A stretch of DNA of 41,689 nt from an uncultured Bacteroidota bacterium (GCA_903926385.1 CAIYIS010000030.1:1-41689), one strand, 5' to 3'. Positions 24,386-33,242 are shown, numbered from the stretch's first letter. Notes: generated from the letters alone by a model not told the origin. Translations and numbers: made by a program.

Positions 24386-25204
24386 CTATTCTTTAACTAC
24401 TTTAAAAGTTCGCTTGGTTAGTTCGCCAATCTTGAAAAGATAAACACCGGCAGGTAATTGATTAATTTTGATGGTAGATTGTTCATCGATGAGTTTGCCG
24501 GTAAGCACAGTTTGTCCCATTAAATTTTGAATGGAGTAAACAGCTCCGGTAGATGATTTATTGATTTTAACATTGAGCATATCGCTTGCCGGATTTGGGA
24601 AAACGGAAACGGTGTTATCGGTTAAAGTATTATCGATGCCAACAGAAGGGGAGCAACAGGTTCCTCCGGCAGCAACACTTTGAGTGGTTGTCCAGCAACT
24701 GTACTGCACATCGTGAGCATATAAAACAGCACCCGAAAATATACTCATAAAATAAGCTTCAATCTGGTCTACGGTGTTGCATCCGCCCTGATTGGAGGTG
24801 GTGGAGCATGAATAGCCACAAATGATGGAACCATATCCGTTGGGATTGGACAGTGGAGAAGGGGGATAACTAGTAATGGTAGGGGTGACACCCGATGGAG
24901 CGCCCGTGATGGTGGTTGCGGGAATGGCTGCGCCACAGTTGGTGCCATTGGTGCCGTTATATCCTGCATAGGCCACCTCGGTTACATTGTTTACATAAGC
25001 ACCACCCAGCATAACGGTTACAGGCTCGTAACTAACAATACCAATTTTGAGATTCGGAATATTGGCATCTACATTAATGGTTAGATGTCCTCCATCATAA
25101 TTAGTATAGATGATAAGGTTTCCGGCAGGATTGCAAACAATAGTTTGAGCTGAAAGGTTAATGGCCAGGATGCCAACTGCAAAAGAGAGTAGAAGTTTTT
25201 TCAT
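24386..25204 (-). CDS. T9SS-secreted protein, unknown mature domain
   Basis: A 272-residue protein: signal peptide MKKLLLSFAVGILAINLSAQ, a mature domain of ~160 residues with several cysteines (for example CGYSCSTTSNQGGC and TCCSPSVG), and a T9SS type A sorting domain of ~75 residues (VFPNPASDMLNVKI, YSIQNLMGQTVL, LPAGVYLFKI, FKVVKE at the end). I chose the ATG at 25204. A longer frame begins at 25282 but lies upstream of the exact promoter box at 25252-25259, and only the later start leaves a clean signal peptide. The mature domain is not recognised. Confidence 0.88.
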   Translation of the reverse strand: MKKLLLSFAVGILAINLSAQTIVCNPAGNLIIYTNYDGGHLTINVDANIPNLKIGIVSYEPVTVMLGGAYVNNVTEVAYAGYNGTNGTNCGAAIPATTITGAPSGVTPTITSYPPSPLSNPNGYGSIICGYSCSTTSNQGGCNTVDQIEAYFMSIFSGAVLYAHDVQYSCWTTTQSVAAGGTCCSPSVGIDNTLTDNTVSVFPNPASDMLNVKINKSSTGAVYSIQNLMGQTVLTGKLIDEQSTIKINQLPAGVYLFKIGELTKRTFKVVKE

Positions 25205-25251
25205 TTTGATTTGTTTTTTAGGTGAAAAATGGAACATTGAATTTGATACCA

Positions 25252-25283
25252 CAAATGTAATAGATAAGAGGGAATAAAGCAAA
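25252..25283 (-). promoter_or_regulatory. Bacteroidota promoter (-7 TACATTTG, -33 TTTG)
   Basis: On the minus strand TACATTTG (25252-25259) and TTTG (25280-25283) are 20 bp apart. Predicted leader ~40 nt to the ATG at 25204; it decides that start. Confidence 0.72.
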
Positions 25284-25288
25284 CCGAA

Positions 25289-26161
25289 CTAAGTATACTT
25301 TAAAAGATACTTCTGGCATTCGTTAGCCGAGGCGGGAGCAGATTTTATTATTTCCAGAAAATCTTTTATTGATTTTTGTTTGAGTAAAACTTTTTTGAGG
25401 AGGAAATAATTTTTGCAATAATATTCGTTTTTCAATAAGTAGGCATTGTTTACAGCGAAATTAAAACGGTCGTTTTGAAACAGGTTGCATTCTGTTAAAA
25501 TGGTTTTTATCATTCGGTCGCATTGTTGGTTTAGCTGAACAGCTTTTTTGGGATTGGCATTTATCTTGTCGATGTATTTATTGAGGCACCAATATATATT
25601 TTCGTTGCGGTCGAGTTGATTTTTTGCTGCTGATATATTGAGCTCTTTGTTTGCTTCAAAAAAATGCATAGTGCCGTAATTGCCCATAACATCGCACAGA
25701 GCTTCGTTAAACTCGTATGGTATTTTTAATTCTAGCTGAGCAATGTAATTATGCATCAATTCGTGAAAAATAATAAAACTTTCCGACTCTTTGGCATACA
25801 TATAATAGCGCTGGTTGAGCATAGCTGCAGAGTTGGCATAGGTTTTATAACAAAAGGTTTGATATCCTAGTTGACATAGGGTATCACTTTTTCTTTTTGC
25901 CAAATCTTCATCTGTGTTGCAATATACAAAACTACCGAAGCCTTCGGGGCATTGTATTTTGTCGGGTTTGGAGATGTAGAGATAAATGTAAGGTTTGTCT
26001 GTTTCCATTGTTTTTGTAAACAAATCGCCATTCAGTTCAGTTCCCATTTCGTGATACGCGAACTTCTTTATACGCTCTGTAAAGGTTAAGGAATCGGCTC
26101 CAAAGCAATGTTGAAATACTGCAATGAATAGAAAATGAAAAATGAGAAAACGTTTAATCAT
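25289..26161 (-). CDS. Exported zinc metallopeptidase-like protein (HExxH)
   Basis: A 290-residue protein with a signal peptide (~1-22) and a gluzincin-like active site: HELMH at 133-137 as zinc ligands and catalytic glutamate, then E153 in YEFNEALCDVMGN as a likely third ligand, 16 residues later. The layout resembles the predicted-aminopeptidase type with HExxH followed by FNE. Several cysteines could form disulfides. Substrate unknown. It sits between two T9SS-secreted proteins on the same strand but has no sorting domain itself, so it may stay in the periplasm. A hairpin lies 15-44 bp before its start. Confidence 0.75.
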   Translation of the reverse strand: MIKRFLIFHFLFIAVFQHCFGADSLTFTERIKKFAYHEMGTELNGDLFTKTMETDKPYIYLYISKPDKIQCPEGFGSFVYCNTDEDLAKRKSDTLCQLGYQTFCYKTYANSAAMLNQRYYMYAKESESFIIFHELMHNYIAQLELKIPYEFNEALCDVMGNYGTMHFFEANKELNISAAKNQLDRNENIYWCLNKYIDKINANPKKAVQLNQQCDRMIKTILTECNLFQNDRFNFAVNNAYLLKNEYYCKNYFLLKKVLLKQKSIKDFLEIIKSAPASANECQKYLLKYT

Positions 26162-26175
26162 TTATTGAGATAAAT

Positions 26176-26205
26176 AAAAACCACGGTTGCATGGCCGTGG
26201 TTTTT
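26176..26205. terminator. Bidirectional terminator hairpin
   Basis: ACCACGG / CCGTGGT with A-run and T-run on the two sides. It lies 20 bp after the stop of the glycine-rich protein gene (minus) and 15 bp before the metallopeptidase start, so it probably ends the former. Confidence 0.85.
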
Positions 26206-26224
26206 AGTAATAAGAATACGTAAT

Positions 26225-27196
26225 TTATTTTTTTATCAGTTTAATAGTTTGTGTAGTGGCAGGCTGAATAACTTTTAAGAAATACAAACCTGAAGGTAAT
26301 TCAGTAAAGTCGGTTTGTTCGATATGTTTACCGCTCCAAACATTTTGTCCTACTAAATTATATAACTCGTAATTTTCGTTTCCAACCGTATTCTGAACAG
26401 AAAGTTTTCCGGAAAAAGGATTAGGATAAACAAGTAAAGAGGTTAACTGAGGTTGATTGGCAATACCTGTGCTACCCCAAGAAATATTAGCATAACCGGC
26501 ATTTCCTGTTCCGGCACCACCGCCATTTCCGTTGGCACCACCGCCACCGCCACCATAGTTATTACCATTACCAGAAGGATTTGTAACATTGCAATTAGCA
26601 TCAGTAAAACCGGCACCTTTGCCACCGTCACCTCCCGGTGCACCACCGCTAATACCTCCGGTTCCTCCTGGAGTTTGACAAACACCTGTCCATGCAATGG
26701 TATTACCGCCATTATTTCCATTGGCCAAGGCACCAGCAGCACCGCCACCGCCACCGCCAAAGTAAGTCCAGTAGCCACCGCCACCGTTACCACCTACACG
26801 ATTAACAAGCGAACCGCTAACACCTGCACCACCTGTACCACCACCGCCAATGTTTGGGTTAGCTACAGAAGTTCCGTTGCCACCACCTGTTGCAGATATC
26901 AAAGCTCCAACTAATGTTGTTCCTGATCCTGCACCACCACCAGCGGCTCCTATTGTTACGTTAAGTGTGCTTAATGGGGTTACTGCATACACTCCTGCAG
27001 CGTAGCCACCGCCACCGCCACCACCACCACCATTGCCTCCTCCGGCACCACCGGCACCAACTACTTCAATAAAAATGGACGTTACTCCGGAAGGTACGGT
27101 AAACATACCCGATGTAGTAAATGCCTGCGAGCCTGACTGAGCAGACAAACTGCCTGCTGCAAGGGCAAGCATAATGATGGATACTGTTTTTCTCAT
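26225..27196 (-). CDS. Glycine-rich T9SS-secreted protein
   Basis: A 323-residue secreted protein: signal peptide MRKTVSIIMLALAAGSLSAQ, an opening strand FTVPSGVTSIFIEVVGAGGA, then ~190 residues of glycine-rich sequence (long GGGG runs with Y, N, A) and a T9SS sorting domain (LLVYPNPFSGKLSVQN, YELYNLVGQNVWSG, LPSGLYFLKV, TIKLIKK at the end). This is the pattern of glycine-rich adhesin-like surface proteins in Bacteroidota. The GC-rich glycine codons produce long open shadow frames on both strands. Adhesion or matrix role is inference. Confidence 0.92.
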   Translation of the reverse strand: MRKTVSIIMLALAAGSLSAQSGSQAFTTSGMFTVPSGVTSIFIEVVGAGGAGGGNGGGGGGGGGYAAGVYAVTPLSTLNVTIGAAGGGAGSGTTLVGALISATGGGNGTSVANPNIGGGGTGGAGVSGSLVNRVGGNGGGGYWTYFGGGGGGAAGALANGNNGGNTIAWTGVCQTPGGTGGISGGAPGGDGGKGAGFTDANCNVTNPSGNGNNYGGGGGGANGNGGGAGTGNAGYANISWGSTGIANQPQLTSLLVYPNPFSGKLSVQNTVGNENYELYNLVGQNVWSGKHIEQTDFTELPSGLYFLKVIQPATTQTIKLIKK

Positions 27197-27228
27197 GATG
27201 GATTTGTTTTAATTAATGAATATAAAGG

Positions 27229-28302
27229 TTAAGCAAATTTTTTCTCAAACGCTTGCATTACTTCCACCAGAGCTTTCACACTGTCTAGAGTAAGAGCATT
27301 GTATAATGAAGCACGGTAACCACCCACATCGCGATGTCCTCGAAGTCCACTCAAATTAGCTTCTTTGGTTAGTTTATCAAATTCCGGTTCGAGTTCGGCT
27401 TTAGGCATAATAAAAGTAACATTCATATTCGAACGGTCTTCAATGGCTGTTGTTCCGGTAAACATAGTGTTTCTGTCTATTTCGGCATACAAGGTAGCTG
27501 CTTTTTCGTTGTTGATTTTTTCTATCCATTCTACACCTCCATTATCTTTAAGCCATTTCAAGGTGAGCATAGAAACATAAATAGGAAATACAGGAGGAGT
27601 GTTATACATACTTTCACCTTTTATCTGCACCTGATAGTCGAGCATGGAAAGCATTTTGCGTCCTGTTTTACCTAGAGCCTGTTCGTTTACAGCCACCATT
27701 GTGGTTCCGGCAGGGCCCATGTTTTTTTGTGCACCAGCATAAATTAATTCAAAATCATTTCCGTTTACTTTGCGACTGAAAATATCGCTGCTCATATCGC
27801 ATACCAAAGGAACCGAAGTTTTTGGAAAGTGTTTAATCTGTGTTCCGTAAATGGTATTATTAGAAGTGATGTGCAAATAATCAAGTGTAGAAGGGATTTC
27901 GTAGCCTTTTGGTATATAGTTGAATTTTTTGTCTTCGGATGAAGCCACAACCATGGTGTTTCCAATCATCTTAGCTTCTTTAATTGCTTTGCTTGCCCAC
28001 ACACCTGTGTTAACATATCCAGCAGTACCTTCAGTTCTCAGTAAATTATAAGGCACCATTGCAAACTGCAAACTGGCACCACCTCCCAGAAATAATACTT
28101 TGTAATTATCGTTTAATCCCAAAAGCTCTTTGGTAAGTGCTCTTGCTTCTTCCATTACATTGATAAAATTTTTGCTGCGATGCGATATTTCTAATAACGA
28201 TAAATTTAAATTATCGAAATTGATGCAGGCATCTGCTGCTTTTTGTAACACTTCAGCTGGTAATACTCCCGGCCCTGCACTAAAATTGTGAACTTTTGTC
28301 AT
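27229..28302 (-). CDS. serC: Phosphoserine aminotransferase
   Basis: A 357-residue PLP enzyme of the usual length, converting 3-phosphohydroxypyruvate and glutamate to phosphoserine and 2-oxoglutarate in serine synthesis. Markers: HNFSAGPGVLPAEVL at the start, EISHRSKNF, LFLGGGASLQFAMVPYNL, and YAGAQKNMGPAG with the PLP lysine K193, then GLRGHRDVGGYRASLYNAL near the end. An exact -7 box at 28350-28357 lies 48 bp before the start. serA is not next to it here. Confidence 0.97.
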   Translation of the reverse strand: MTKVHNFSAGPGVLPAEVLQKAADACINFDNLNLSLLEISHRSKNFINVMEEARALTKELLGLNDNYKVLFLGGGASLQFAMVPYNLLRTEGTAGYVNTGVWASKAIKEAKMIGNTMVVASSEDKKFNYIPKGYEIPSTLDYLHITSNNTIYGTQIKHFPKTSVPLVCDMSSDIFSRKVNGNDFELIYAGAQKNMGPAGTTMVAVNEQALGKTGRKMLSMLDYQVQIKGESMYNTPPVFPIYVSMLTLKWLKDNGGVEWIEKINNEKAATLYAEIDRNTMFTGTTAIEDRSNMNVTFIMPKAELEPEFDKLTKEANLSGLRGHRDVGGYRASLYNALTLDSVKALVEVMQAFEKKFA

Positions 28303-28349
28303 ACTTGTTTTTAATATAGATTTTATTTTAAACTGAATTTATTCTATTG

Positions 28350-28357
28350 CAAATGTA
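28350..28357 (-). promoter_or_regulatory. -7 promoter box of serC
   Basis: TACATTTG on the minus strand, exact TAnnTTTG match, ~48 bp before the ATG. No clear -33. Confidence 0.6.
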
Positions 28358-28402
28358 ATAAGATATTTGATGTTGAAGGTTTTTAAGCCGACTAAGCAAG
28401 AG

Positions 28403-29434
28403 CTATTTTTTATTTCTTTTCTTACGTTCGTGCTTAATCACTTTATTTCCTTCGCCTGCTGGGGCGTTTTCATCAAATATTGTTTTGTAATTGGTACTTT
28501 CTTTTTTTGAAGCACCACCCTCATCAGGCCTGTGATAGAGCTTGTCTTTTTCATCTCTGTCGTTTATTGCATTCAAATCCATACCGTAATTCCATTTTCC
28601 TTTCTTAAACCCAAACCCATCATAACTCATGTCGTTGCAATAATATTGATATTGCCCCTCGAGTTGGGGTGAAGTAGGGGAGAGGTGGTCGAAAACGATG
28701 GAGTCTTTTTTAGTACTATAACGAAGCGACATAGTGCAGTTGGCCGAGTATTCAAAAATAATACGTTTAGGATATTTTTTCTGATAAACAAAAATGTCTG
28801 CTCCAAAATGTGGTGTGCCGTTCAAATCAAAAGAAAGGACATCAATAATTTTTTTTGATGAAATCTTATCATTGCCATCCCATGCCAGCAAAGTATAATA
28901 GGTTTTACCTTTCCATTTGTTCTCAATTATTTTATAATATAACATACCAAACCATTTGGTATGGTCGGATATGGTGTTATCAGGATTTTTTATGTCGGCT
29001 GACTTATCGGTTAATTTGTAGAGTTGCATTACTTCTGTTTTTTTGTGTTTAAACAATCCTTTTGAAGTAATCTGCTGAAATTTTTCCTGTACAAATCCGT
29101 AATACTGCTGTGTGCCGTCAGCTTTTGGAATGTTCCAGGTAATTACTCTGCATTTATGGTCGGATGATGGAAGTACACTTATATAACGCAAAATACTTAA
29201 TGAATCGAATGGATATTCGAAGGAATTGGCTGTATTTAATGCTTGTTCAAGCACGTTAATCATTTCGGCATTGTATTTTTCTTTCTCCGCATCCTTGGTT
29301 TTGTTATTGTAAATAATGCGGCACAGGTGAAGAATAGAATCCTGAAAAGGTTTGAATACCTCTGTTTCTTTTGCCGATTGGGCAAAAGAAGAAGCCGAAA
29401 GAAAAATGAATGAGAATAGAATTGCCTTTTTCAT
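28403..29434 (-). CDS. Exported protein of unknown function
   Basis: A 343-residue protein with signal peptide MKKAILFSFIFLSASSFAQ. The mature part is mixed alpha/beta with many aromatic and charged residues (YYTLLAWDGNDKISSKKIID, LSPTSPQLEGQYQYYCNDMS) and a basic, lysine/arginine-rich end. It resembles large groups of uncharacterised periplasmic proteins in Bacteroidota, but no domain is named. I chose ATG at 29434: the longer frame from 29476 lies upstream of the exact promoter box at 29440-29447, and the signal peptide begins cleanly at 29434. Confidence 0.82.
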   Translation of the reverse strand: MKKAILFSFIFLSASSFAQSAKETEVFKPFQDSILHLCRIIYNNKTKDAEKEKYNAEMINVLEQALNTANSFEYPFDSLSILRYISVLPSSDHKCRVITWNIPKADGTQQYYGFVQEKFQQITSKGLFKHKKTEVMQLYKLTDKSADIKNPDNTISDHTKWFGMLYYKIIENKWKGKTYYTLLAWDGNDKISSKKIIDVLSFDLNGTPHFGADIFVYQKKYPKRIIFEYSANCTMSLRYSTKKDSIVFDHLSPTSPQLEGQYQYYCNDMSYDGFGFKKGKWNYGMDLNAINDRDEKDKLYHRPDEGGASKKESTNYKTIFDENAPAGEGNKVIKHERKKRNKK

Positions 29435-29439
29435 CTGCT

Positions 29440-29447
29440 CAAAAGTA
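29440..29447 (-). promoter_or_regulatory. -7 promoter box 5 bp from the start codon
   Basis: TACTTTTG on the minus strand ends 5 bp before the ATG at 29434, so the transcript would have almost no 5' leader. Confidence 0.55.
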
Positions 29448-29588
29448 CAAATTTTAAAACGGATATCGAATGACATTAAATTTCTTTAACAACCGGGAGG
29501 TGTTAATTTATTCCATAAGCAAATTTCCTTTATCGGGTGTTATGCTTATTTTAGGTTGATTTAATCAAAAAATGATTTTTGTCAGGAA

Positions 29589-29601
29589 GTCGAATTTCGA
29601 C
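29589..29601. promoter_or_regulatory. Perfect palindrome, possible operator
   Basis: GTCGAA-T-TTCGAC is a perfect 13-bp inverted repeat whose right end is 30 bp upstream of the -7 box at 29632, in the position of an activator or repressor site. A wider TTTTGTC/GACAAAA pair surrounds it. Confidence 0.5.
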
Positions 29602-29631
29602 AAAAGATGTAGGATAATTCATAAATAAAAT

Positions 29632-29639
29632 TACTTTTG
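29632..29639 (+). promoter_or_regulatory. -7 promoter box (TACTTTTG) of the exported three-gene operon
   Basis: Exact match to TAnnTTTG; no -33 TTTG at the normal distance, which would fit dependence on an activator. The leader to ATG 29850 would be ~205 nt. Confidence 0.5.
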
Positions 29640-29849
29640 ACGGCTTAAATTTTTAGAAACAATGTTAATAATGCTCTGAAAACTTTTTTTAGCAACTTGT
29701 GTTATCAGAATTGCAACTAACTATTTTAGGGCTCTGGTAATCTAAATGGAAATAGTTTTAGAGTTATTGACTCAAATAACAGACACAGAAATTATCAAAA
29801 CAACAATTAAAACAATAATAAACAATTAAAACAAAACAAAAACAAAAAA

Positions 29850-30329
29850 ATGAAAAAAATTAACTTTTTCGCCTTAATCGGCACAGCTTTAGTAGTAGCA
29901 GTTTTAGCAACATCATGTTCAAAAGGAAAATTGGCAACCCCACGTGCAACCTTTAAATATGATAATTCGGATGCAAAATCCATTATCAAGTTAGCAAATC
30001 CTGATTTATACAAAAAAGTATACGATCAAAAACAAGAACCTGGTACTATTACTATTGTTAAAGGTTACCACGATATGTCGAATAACTGTCAGGATGATGA
30101 TGCGATATGTTCAATAATTGTGGTTACAACTTATCCGGCCATTACTGTTCAAGATTCAATATCGCTTTATGATTCTGACCCAAATTTATCATTAGCATTT
30201 AATGCTAAAGGACAGGCATACTTAATTGAAGCAAAACCTGAATTCCCTACTTCTACAGAGATTCGTACTTTAGAAATTGTTGTAGATATGAATGGTAAAA
30301 AAACAATAAACTGTGTACCGTATTATTAA
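29850..30329 (+). CDS. Lipoprotein of unknown function
   Basis: A 159-residue lipoprotein: signal peptide KKINFFALIGTALVVAVLA followed by TSC with the lipid cysteine near residue 23. The mature domain has a C-x8-C pair (NNCQDDDAICSI) and a beta-rich pattern; it ends NCVPYY. No family recognised. It starts a three-gene operon; its end overlaps the next gene by 17 bp, so the two are translationally linked. The upstream A/C-rich stretch without a Shine-Dalgarno is usual for Bacteroidota. Confidence 0.8.
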   Translation: MKKINFFALIGTALVVAVLATSCSKGKLATPRATFKYDNSDAKSIIKLANPDLYKKVYDQKQEPGTITIVKGYHDMSNNCQDDDAICSIIVVTTYPAITVQDSISLYDSDPNLSLAFNAKGQAYLIEAKPEFPTSTEIRTLEIVVDMNGKKTINCVPYY

Positions 30330-31557
30330 AAAAATATTTCTGTTTTTATTATTGGTGTCGGGCATAACTTTTTTTGAAAGATGCGCCCGCACCAATGATA
30401 ATGACAAACTAGTTCCGGATGCAACTTGTCTTATCAAAGATGATAATGGTTTTATTAGAGCAAAGCCATTAAGAATTAGTTGCGAACATGAAAATAATTT
30501 TAAGTTTCTTATTACTCCAGACAGAATAGTTGAGTACGATAACAATTCGAAATTAGTAAAAGTTCTATTCGATAGTATTCGCTTTGATGTTGATTCATTG
30601 ATTGCTGCTACCTATCAGGTAAAATATAAACACACCTATCGTTATTATAAACATAAGCCTAAAGAGCTGCGCAATGTTGACCACAATTTATACGTAATCA
30701 ACCCATTTTCGTATTACAAGGAAAGATATTATTTGCCAATCTCAATTAAGGCTTTAGCTGAAAATGTATTTGATGATGCTACAAACTCTAAGGATAAAAG
30801 ACTTTTGGATAGTATAAAAAACTTGTATGGAAACAATAAAGTTAATTCATTAGAGAATTTAAGTTTTGTTTTGGTCGCTGATAAAGATTTTAAACAACTA
30901 AATATTATTCCATTTTATTTAAAATCGAAAGAAGGATTTATCTCTAAAACCAAAGGAAGCTTTTTTTATGAAGGCAATTATTATTTTTCTATTCATTCAA
31001 ATAAAGTAAAATGTCCTTCTGATTCTTTCAGTATTAAAGGGCTTGAACCCGATTTTTATTATAAGTCATTTACCCTTTCGGACACAGGAATTTCTTCATC
31101 AAAATCTTTAATTGATAAAAAAATGGTAAATCCTGAGCAGTACACATGGTCGCGCCATTTGATGCAAAACTTAAGTTTTTTTGTCAGTGGTAAAGGTCTT
31201 ATAGCTTCACAAGGGCGAGAACTTATTAATATTTCTACACAGCAACTTTATCCGAAACAGCCCATTTTAGAACCAGATGAGTTTGTTTCCAATTTCCTTA
31301 TTTCGGGTAAATACATTATTTACCTCACCGAAAAGTACGACAAACAGCAAACCGGAACCAAACAATATGGTTATGTTAATAATTTAGGAAGTGTTGAGAT
31401 ATCTGTAATGGATACCGGAGATAATAAAATAGTTGCTCAACATCATTTAAAGACTGATGGGGTTTACACTTTAACGCCACCTAACATTCTATACGAATAT
31501 CTAGAAGACAAGAATTCGGTATTAATCAATAAGTACATTATTCATCCTTCACTGTGA
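30313..31557 (+). CDS. Exported protein, possible beta-propeller (uncertain)
   Basis: A 414-residue protein with an N-terminal hydrophobic signal (IIKKIFLFLLLVSGITFF) and a cysteine at 24 that is not a standard lipobox (ERC). The mature part has repeated aromatic strand-turn patterns (NLYVINPFSYYKERYYLPIS, GSFFYEGNYYFSIHSNKV, LISGKYIIYLTEKY) reminiscent of the 6-bladed propeller proteins of Bacteroidota. This fold assignment is weak. The GTG start is the only one after an in-frame stop 6 bp upstream; it overlaps the lipoprotein gene by 17 bp and the next gene by 4 bp. Confidence 0.7.
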   Translation: MYRIIKKIFLFLLLVSGITFFERCARTNDNDKLVPDATCLIKDDNGFIRAKPLRISCEHENNFKFLITPDRIVEYDNNSKLVKVLFDSIRFDVDSLIAATYQVKYKHTYRYYKHKPKELRNVDHNLYVINPFSYYKERYYLPISIKALAENVFDDATNSKDKRLLDSIKNLYGNNKVNSLENLSFVLVADKDFKQLNIIPFYLKSKEGFISKTKGSFFYEGNYYFSIHSNKVKCPSDSFSIKGLEPDFYYKSFTLSDTGISSSKSLIDKKMVNPEQYTWSRHLMQNLSFFVSGKGLIASQGRELINISTQQLYPKQPILEPDEFVSNFLISGKYIIYLTEKYDKQQTGTKQYGYVNNLGSVEISVMDTGDNKIVAQHHLKTDGVYTLTPPNILYEYLEDKNSVLINKYIIHPSL

Positions 31558-32009
31558 AAAATAAATTTCTTTTTATCTTATTTTTTGTGTCTGCTCCTTT
31601 ATTGAGCAATTCGTCATCCACACCTTCGGCAGGAATTGCTCAATCGGGTAATAATGTTTTTATTTTTACTTTAAATTTGGGTGAGTGTGTACCTTGTTTA
31701 AACAATGCCTACACAATAACAGATTTTATTATCAGTCGGCAAGTTCCGAAACAAAAAATAATTTTTGTGATAAAAGAAAAACGTAAAATTGTAGAAAAAA
31801 ATTACGAAGAATCTTTAAAACAAATATTCGACAGTAATAGGATTTCTATTGTGTGGGACGATAAACTCTACAGACAGCTTCAAATTGATAAACTGAAAAG
31901 AGAAACGGTTTCGAAACTCAATGTTTTCGACTTATCCACTAACTCATTTGTGTTTACTAATCCTACTCAAACGCTCACTGCAGCTATGTTGACTTCTTTT
32001 GTGAGGTAG
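31554..32009 (+). CDS. Exported thioredoxin-like protein with CVPC motif
   Basis: A 151-residue protein with a signal peptide (~1-22, ending LLSNSSS). The motif NVFIFTLNLGECVPCLNNAY has a beta strand followed by a CxxC (C45, C48), as in thioredoxin-fold oxidoreductases. The following helix-strand pattern (KQKIIFVIKEKR) fits the fold, and no cis-proline is obvious. It starts with GTG overlapping the previous stop by 4 bp. Likely a periplasmic or membrane-associated thiol protein acting on its operon partners, but this is inference. Confidence 0.75.
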   Translation: MKNKFLFILFFVSAPLLSNSSSTPSAGIAQSGNNVFIFTLNLGECVPCLNNAYTITDFIISRQVPKQKIIFVIKEKRKIVEKNYEESLKQIFDSNRISIVWDDKLYRQLQIDKLKRETVSKLNVFDLSTNSFVFTNPTQTLTAAMLTSFVR

Positions 32010-32012
32010 TTT

Positions 32013-32915
32013 TTATTCTATAGGAATACATAAATCTACTATACATTTCTTTTCAGGATGCATGTTGGGATTGTTGTGATAAATTTCAAACGGATATCTC
32101 CCATCTTTTTTGTATCCATTTTCATTCATCCAGATAAATAATCCGTTCCACGATTTTTCGAAATCTACAGGCTCAATTTCAAAACGACCTACAATATATT
32201 TTCCGTTTTCAATTGTTGTTATCCCAAGTTCTCCGTCAACAGTAATAGGCTGTTTAATGGTTATGCCTATGCTCATTCTTACTTTATCTTCATCGGTTAT
32301 TTTAAAACTGTCGTGAAAAATTCTAACCATATTTGATTCTTCTTCCTTAAGAATATCCTTTGGAATTGCCCATTTAAGCATTCTTTCAAAAGCATTTTCA
32401 ACTCCATTAACTCCAATTTGTGTGGTGTAAACCACGTTCATTTTTGGCATTTCTTTTATTTCAATTTTAGCATTCATTTTTATCCAGTTTTGAATATTTA
32501 TTATGTTGCAAAGATATTCTTCGGTAATATAATTTACTTTTCCAATCTTGCTATTCAGTTTACTAATCTTGCTAAAATTGTTTAAATTCTGCTTTCTGAA
32601 ATCGTTGGGACTCTGCCCATATTGTTTTTTGAAAGACCGTGTAAACGAGGAGTTGCTGTTAAAACCGCATTGCACTGAAATTTCGGTAATAGTTAATTCG
32701 TTTCCATAGATAAGAAGCATGGCTGCCTTTTCAATTCTTTTTCGGATGATATATGAATTAAGCGTCTCGTTTGTGACTGCTTTAAAAAGCCGGTGTAGGT
32801 GAAAAGGTGAATAAAAAGCAATTTGAGAAATTGTTTCGAGCGACAAGTCAGTCTGCAAATTGTTTTCAACATAAGTAAGGACTTTATTAATTCGTTTGAT
32901 GTAGTCGTTGTTCAT
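32013..32915 (-). CDS. AraC-family regulator with GyrI-like effector domain
   Basis: A 300-residue regulator. Residues ~8-105 form an AraC-type double helix-turn-helix: NLQTDLSLETISQIAFYSPF, LFKAVTNETLNSYIIRKRIE, ITEISVQCGFNSNSSFTRSF, KKQYGQSPNDFRK. Residues ~145-300 form a GyrI-like/effector-binding domain, which in related proteins binds small hydrophobic or cationic compounds. DNA-binding domain first and effector domain second is the Rob/SoxS-related arrangement. It converges with the thioredoxin-like gene (3 bp apart) and has a promoter box at 32986-32993. Targets are not evident. Confidence 0.93.
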   Translation of the reverse strand: MNNDYIKRINKVLTYVENNLQTDLSLETISQIAFYSPFHLHRLFKAVTNETLNSYIIRKRIEKAAMLLIYGNELTITEISVQCGFNSNSSFTRSFKKQYGQSPNDFRKQNLNNFSKISKLNSKIGKVNYITEEYLCNIINIQNWIKMNAKIEIKEMPKMNVVYTTQIGVNGVENAFERMLKWAIPKDILKEEESNMVRIFHDSFKITDEDKVRMSIGITIKQPITVDGELGITTIENGKYIVGRFEIEPVDFEKSWNGLFIWMNENGYKKDGRYPFEIYHNNPNMHPEKKCIVDLCIPIE

Positions 32916-32985
32916 CGGTGTTTACAATTTCAAATTGTTCGAATGGCTTTCAATGGAATTTGTTTGGTTAAAATCATTCATAAAA

Positions 32986-33015
32986 CAAAAGTAACAAAAA
33001 ACAATAATCTATCAA
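32986..33015 (-). promoter_or_regulatory. Promoter of the AraC-family gene (-7 TACTTTTG, -33 TTG)
   Basis: On the minus strand TACTTTTG (32986-32993) with TTG (33013-33015) 19 bp upstream; leader ~65 nt. Confidence 0.6.
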
Positions 33016-33242
33016 TTGTTGAGTTGTTCTGCAAATTGAAATTGAATTATGGAAATGATTAACTTTAATTTTTCAATCCAACCTTATCAAAGTTAACAAT
33101 CAGCACGATTTACTTTTATCAATACATATTTAAATTTCTTACTCTTTTCAATTCCAAAGTTAACTTTAGAGAATTAATTAATTTTTATTGAATCAGTGAA
33201 TGAACGCCATTTCCTTCAATTTTTTGTTCGTAATATCAATTA

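Larger units (their letters stand above)
29448..29849. other. Long leader and control region of the exported three-gene operon
   Basis: About 400 bp without a gene. It contains a perfect palindrome at 29589-29601, an exact plus-strand -7 box at 29632-29639, and then ~205 bp of AT-rich leader ending in A/C-rich sequence before the ATG at 29850. A small hairpin GAGT-tattg-ACTC lies at about 29761-29773. No leader peptide or riboswitch was recognised. Confidence 0.5.

Noticed and set aside
26443-26914. Long frames on both strands overlapping the glycine-rich protein
   Set aside because: Shadows of GGN codon runs in the real gene, with low-complexity Val/Ala or Thr/Ile composition.
18657-29745. 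Shared 13-mer GGTAATCTAAATG near 18667 and 29740
   Set aside because: A single 13-base match in AT-rich sequence of this length is expected by chance.
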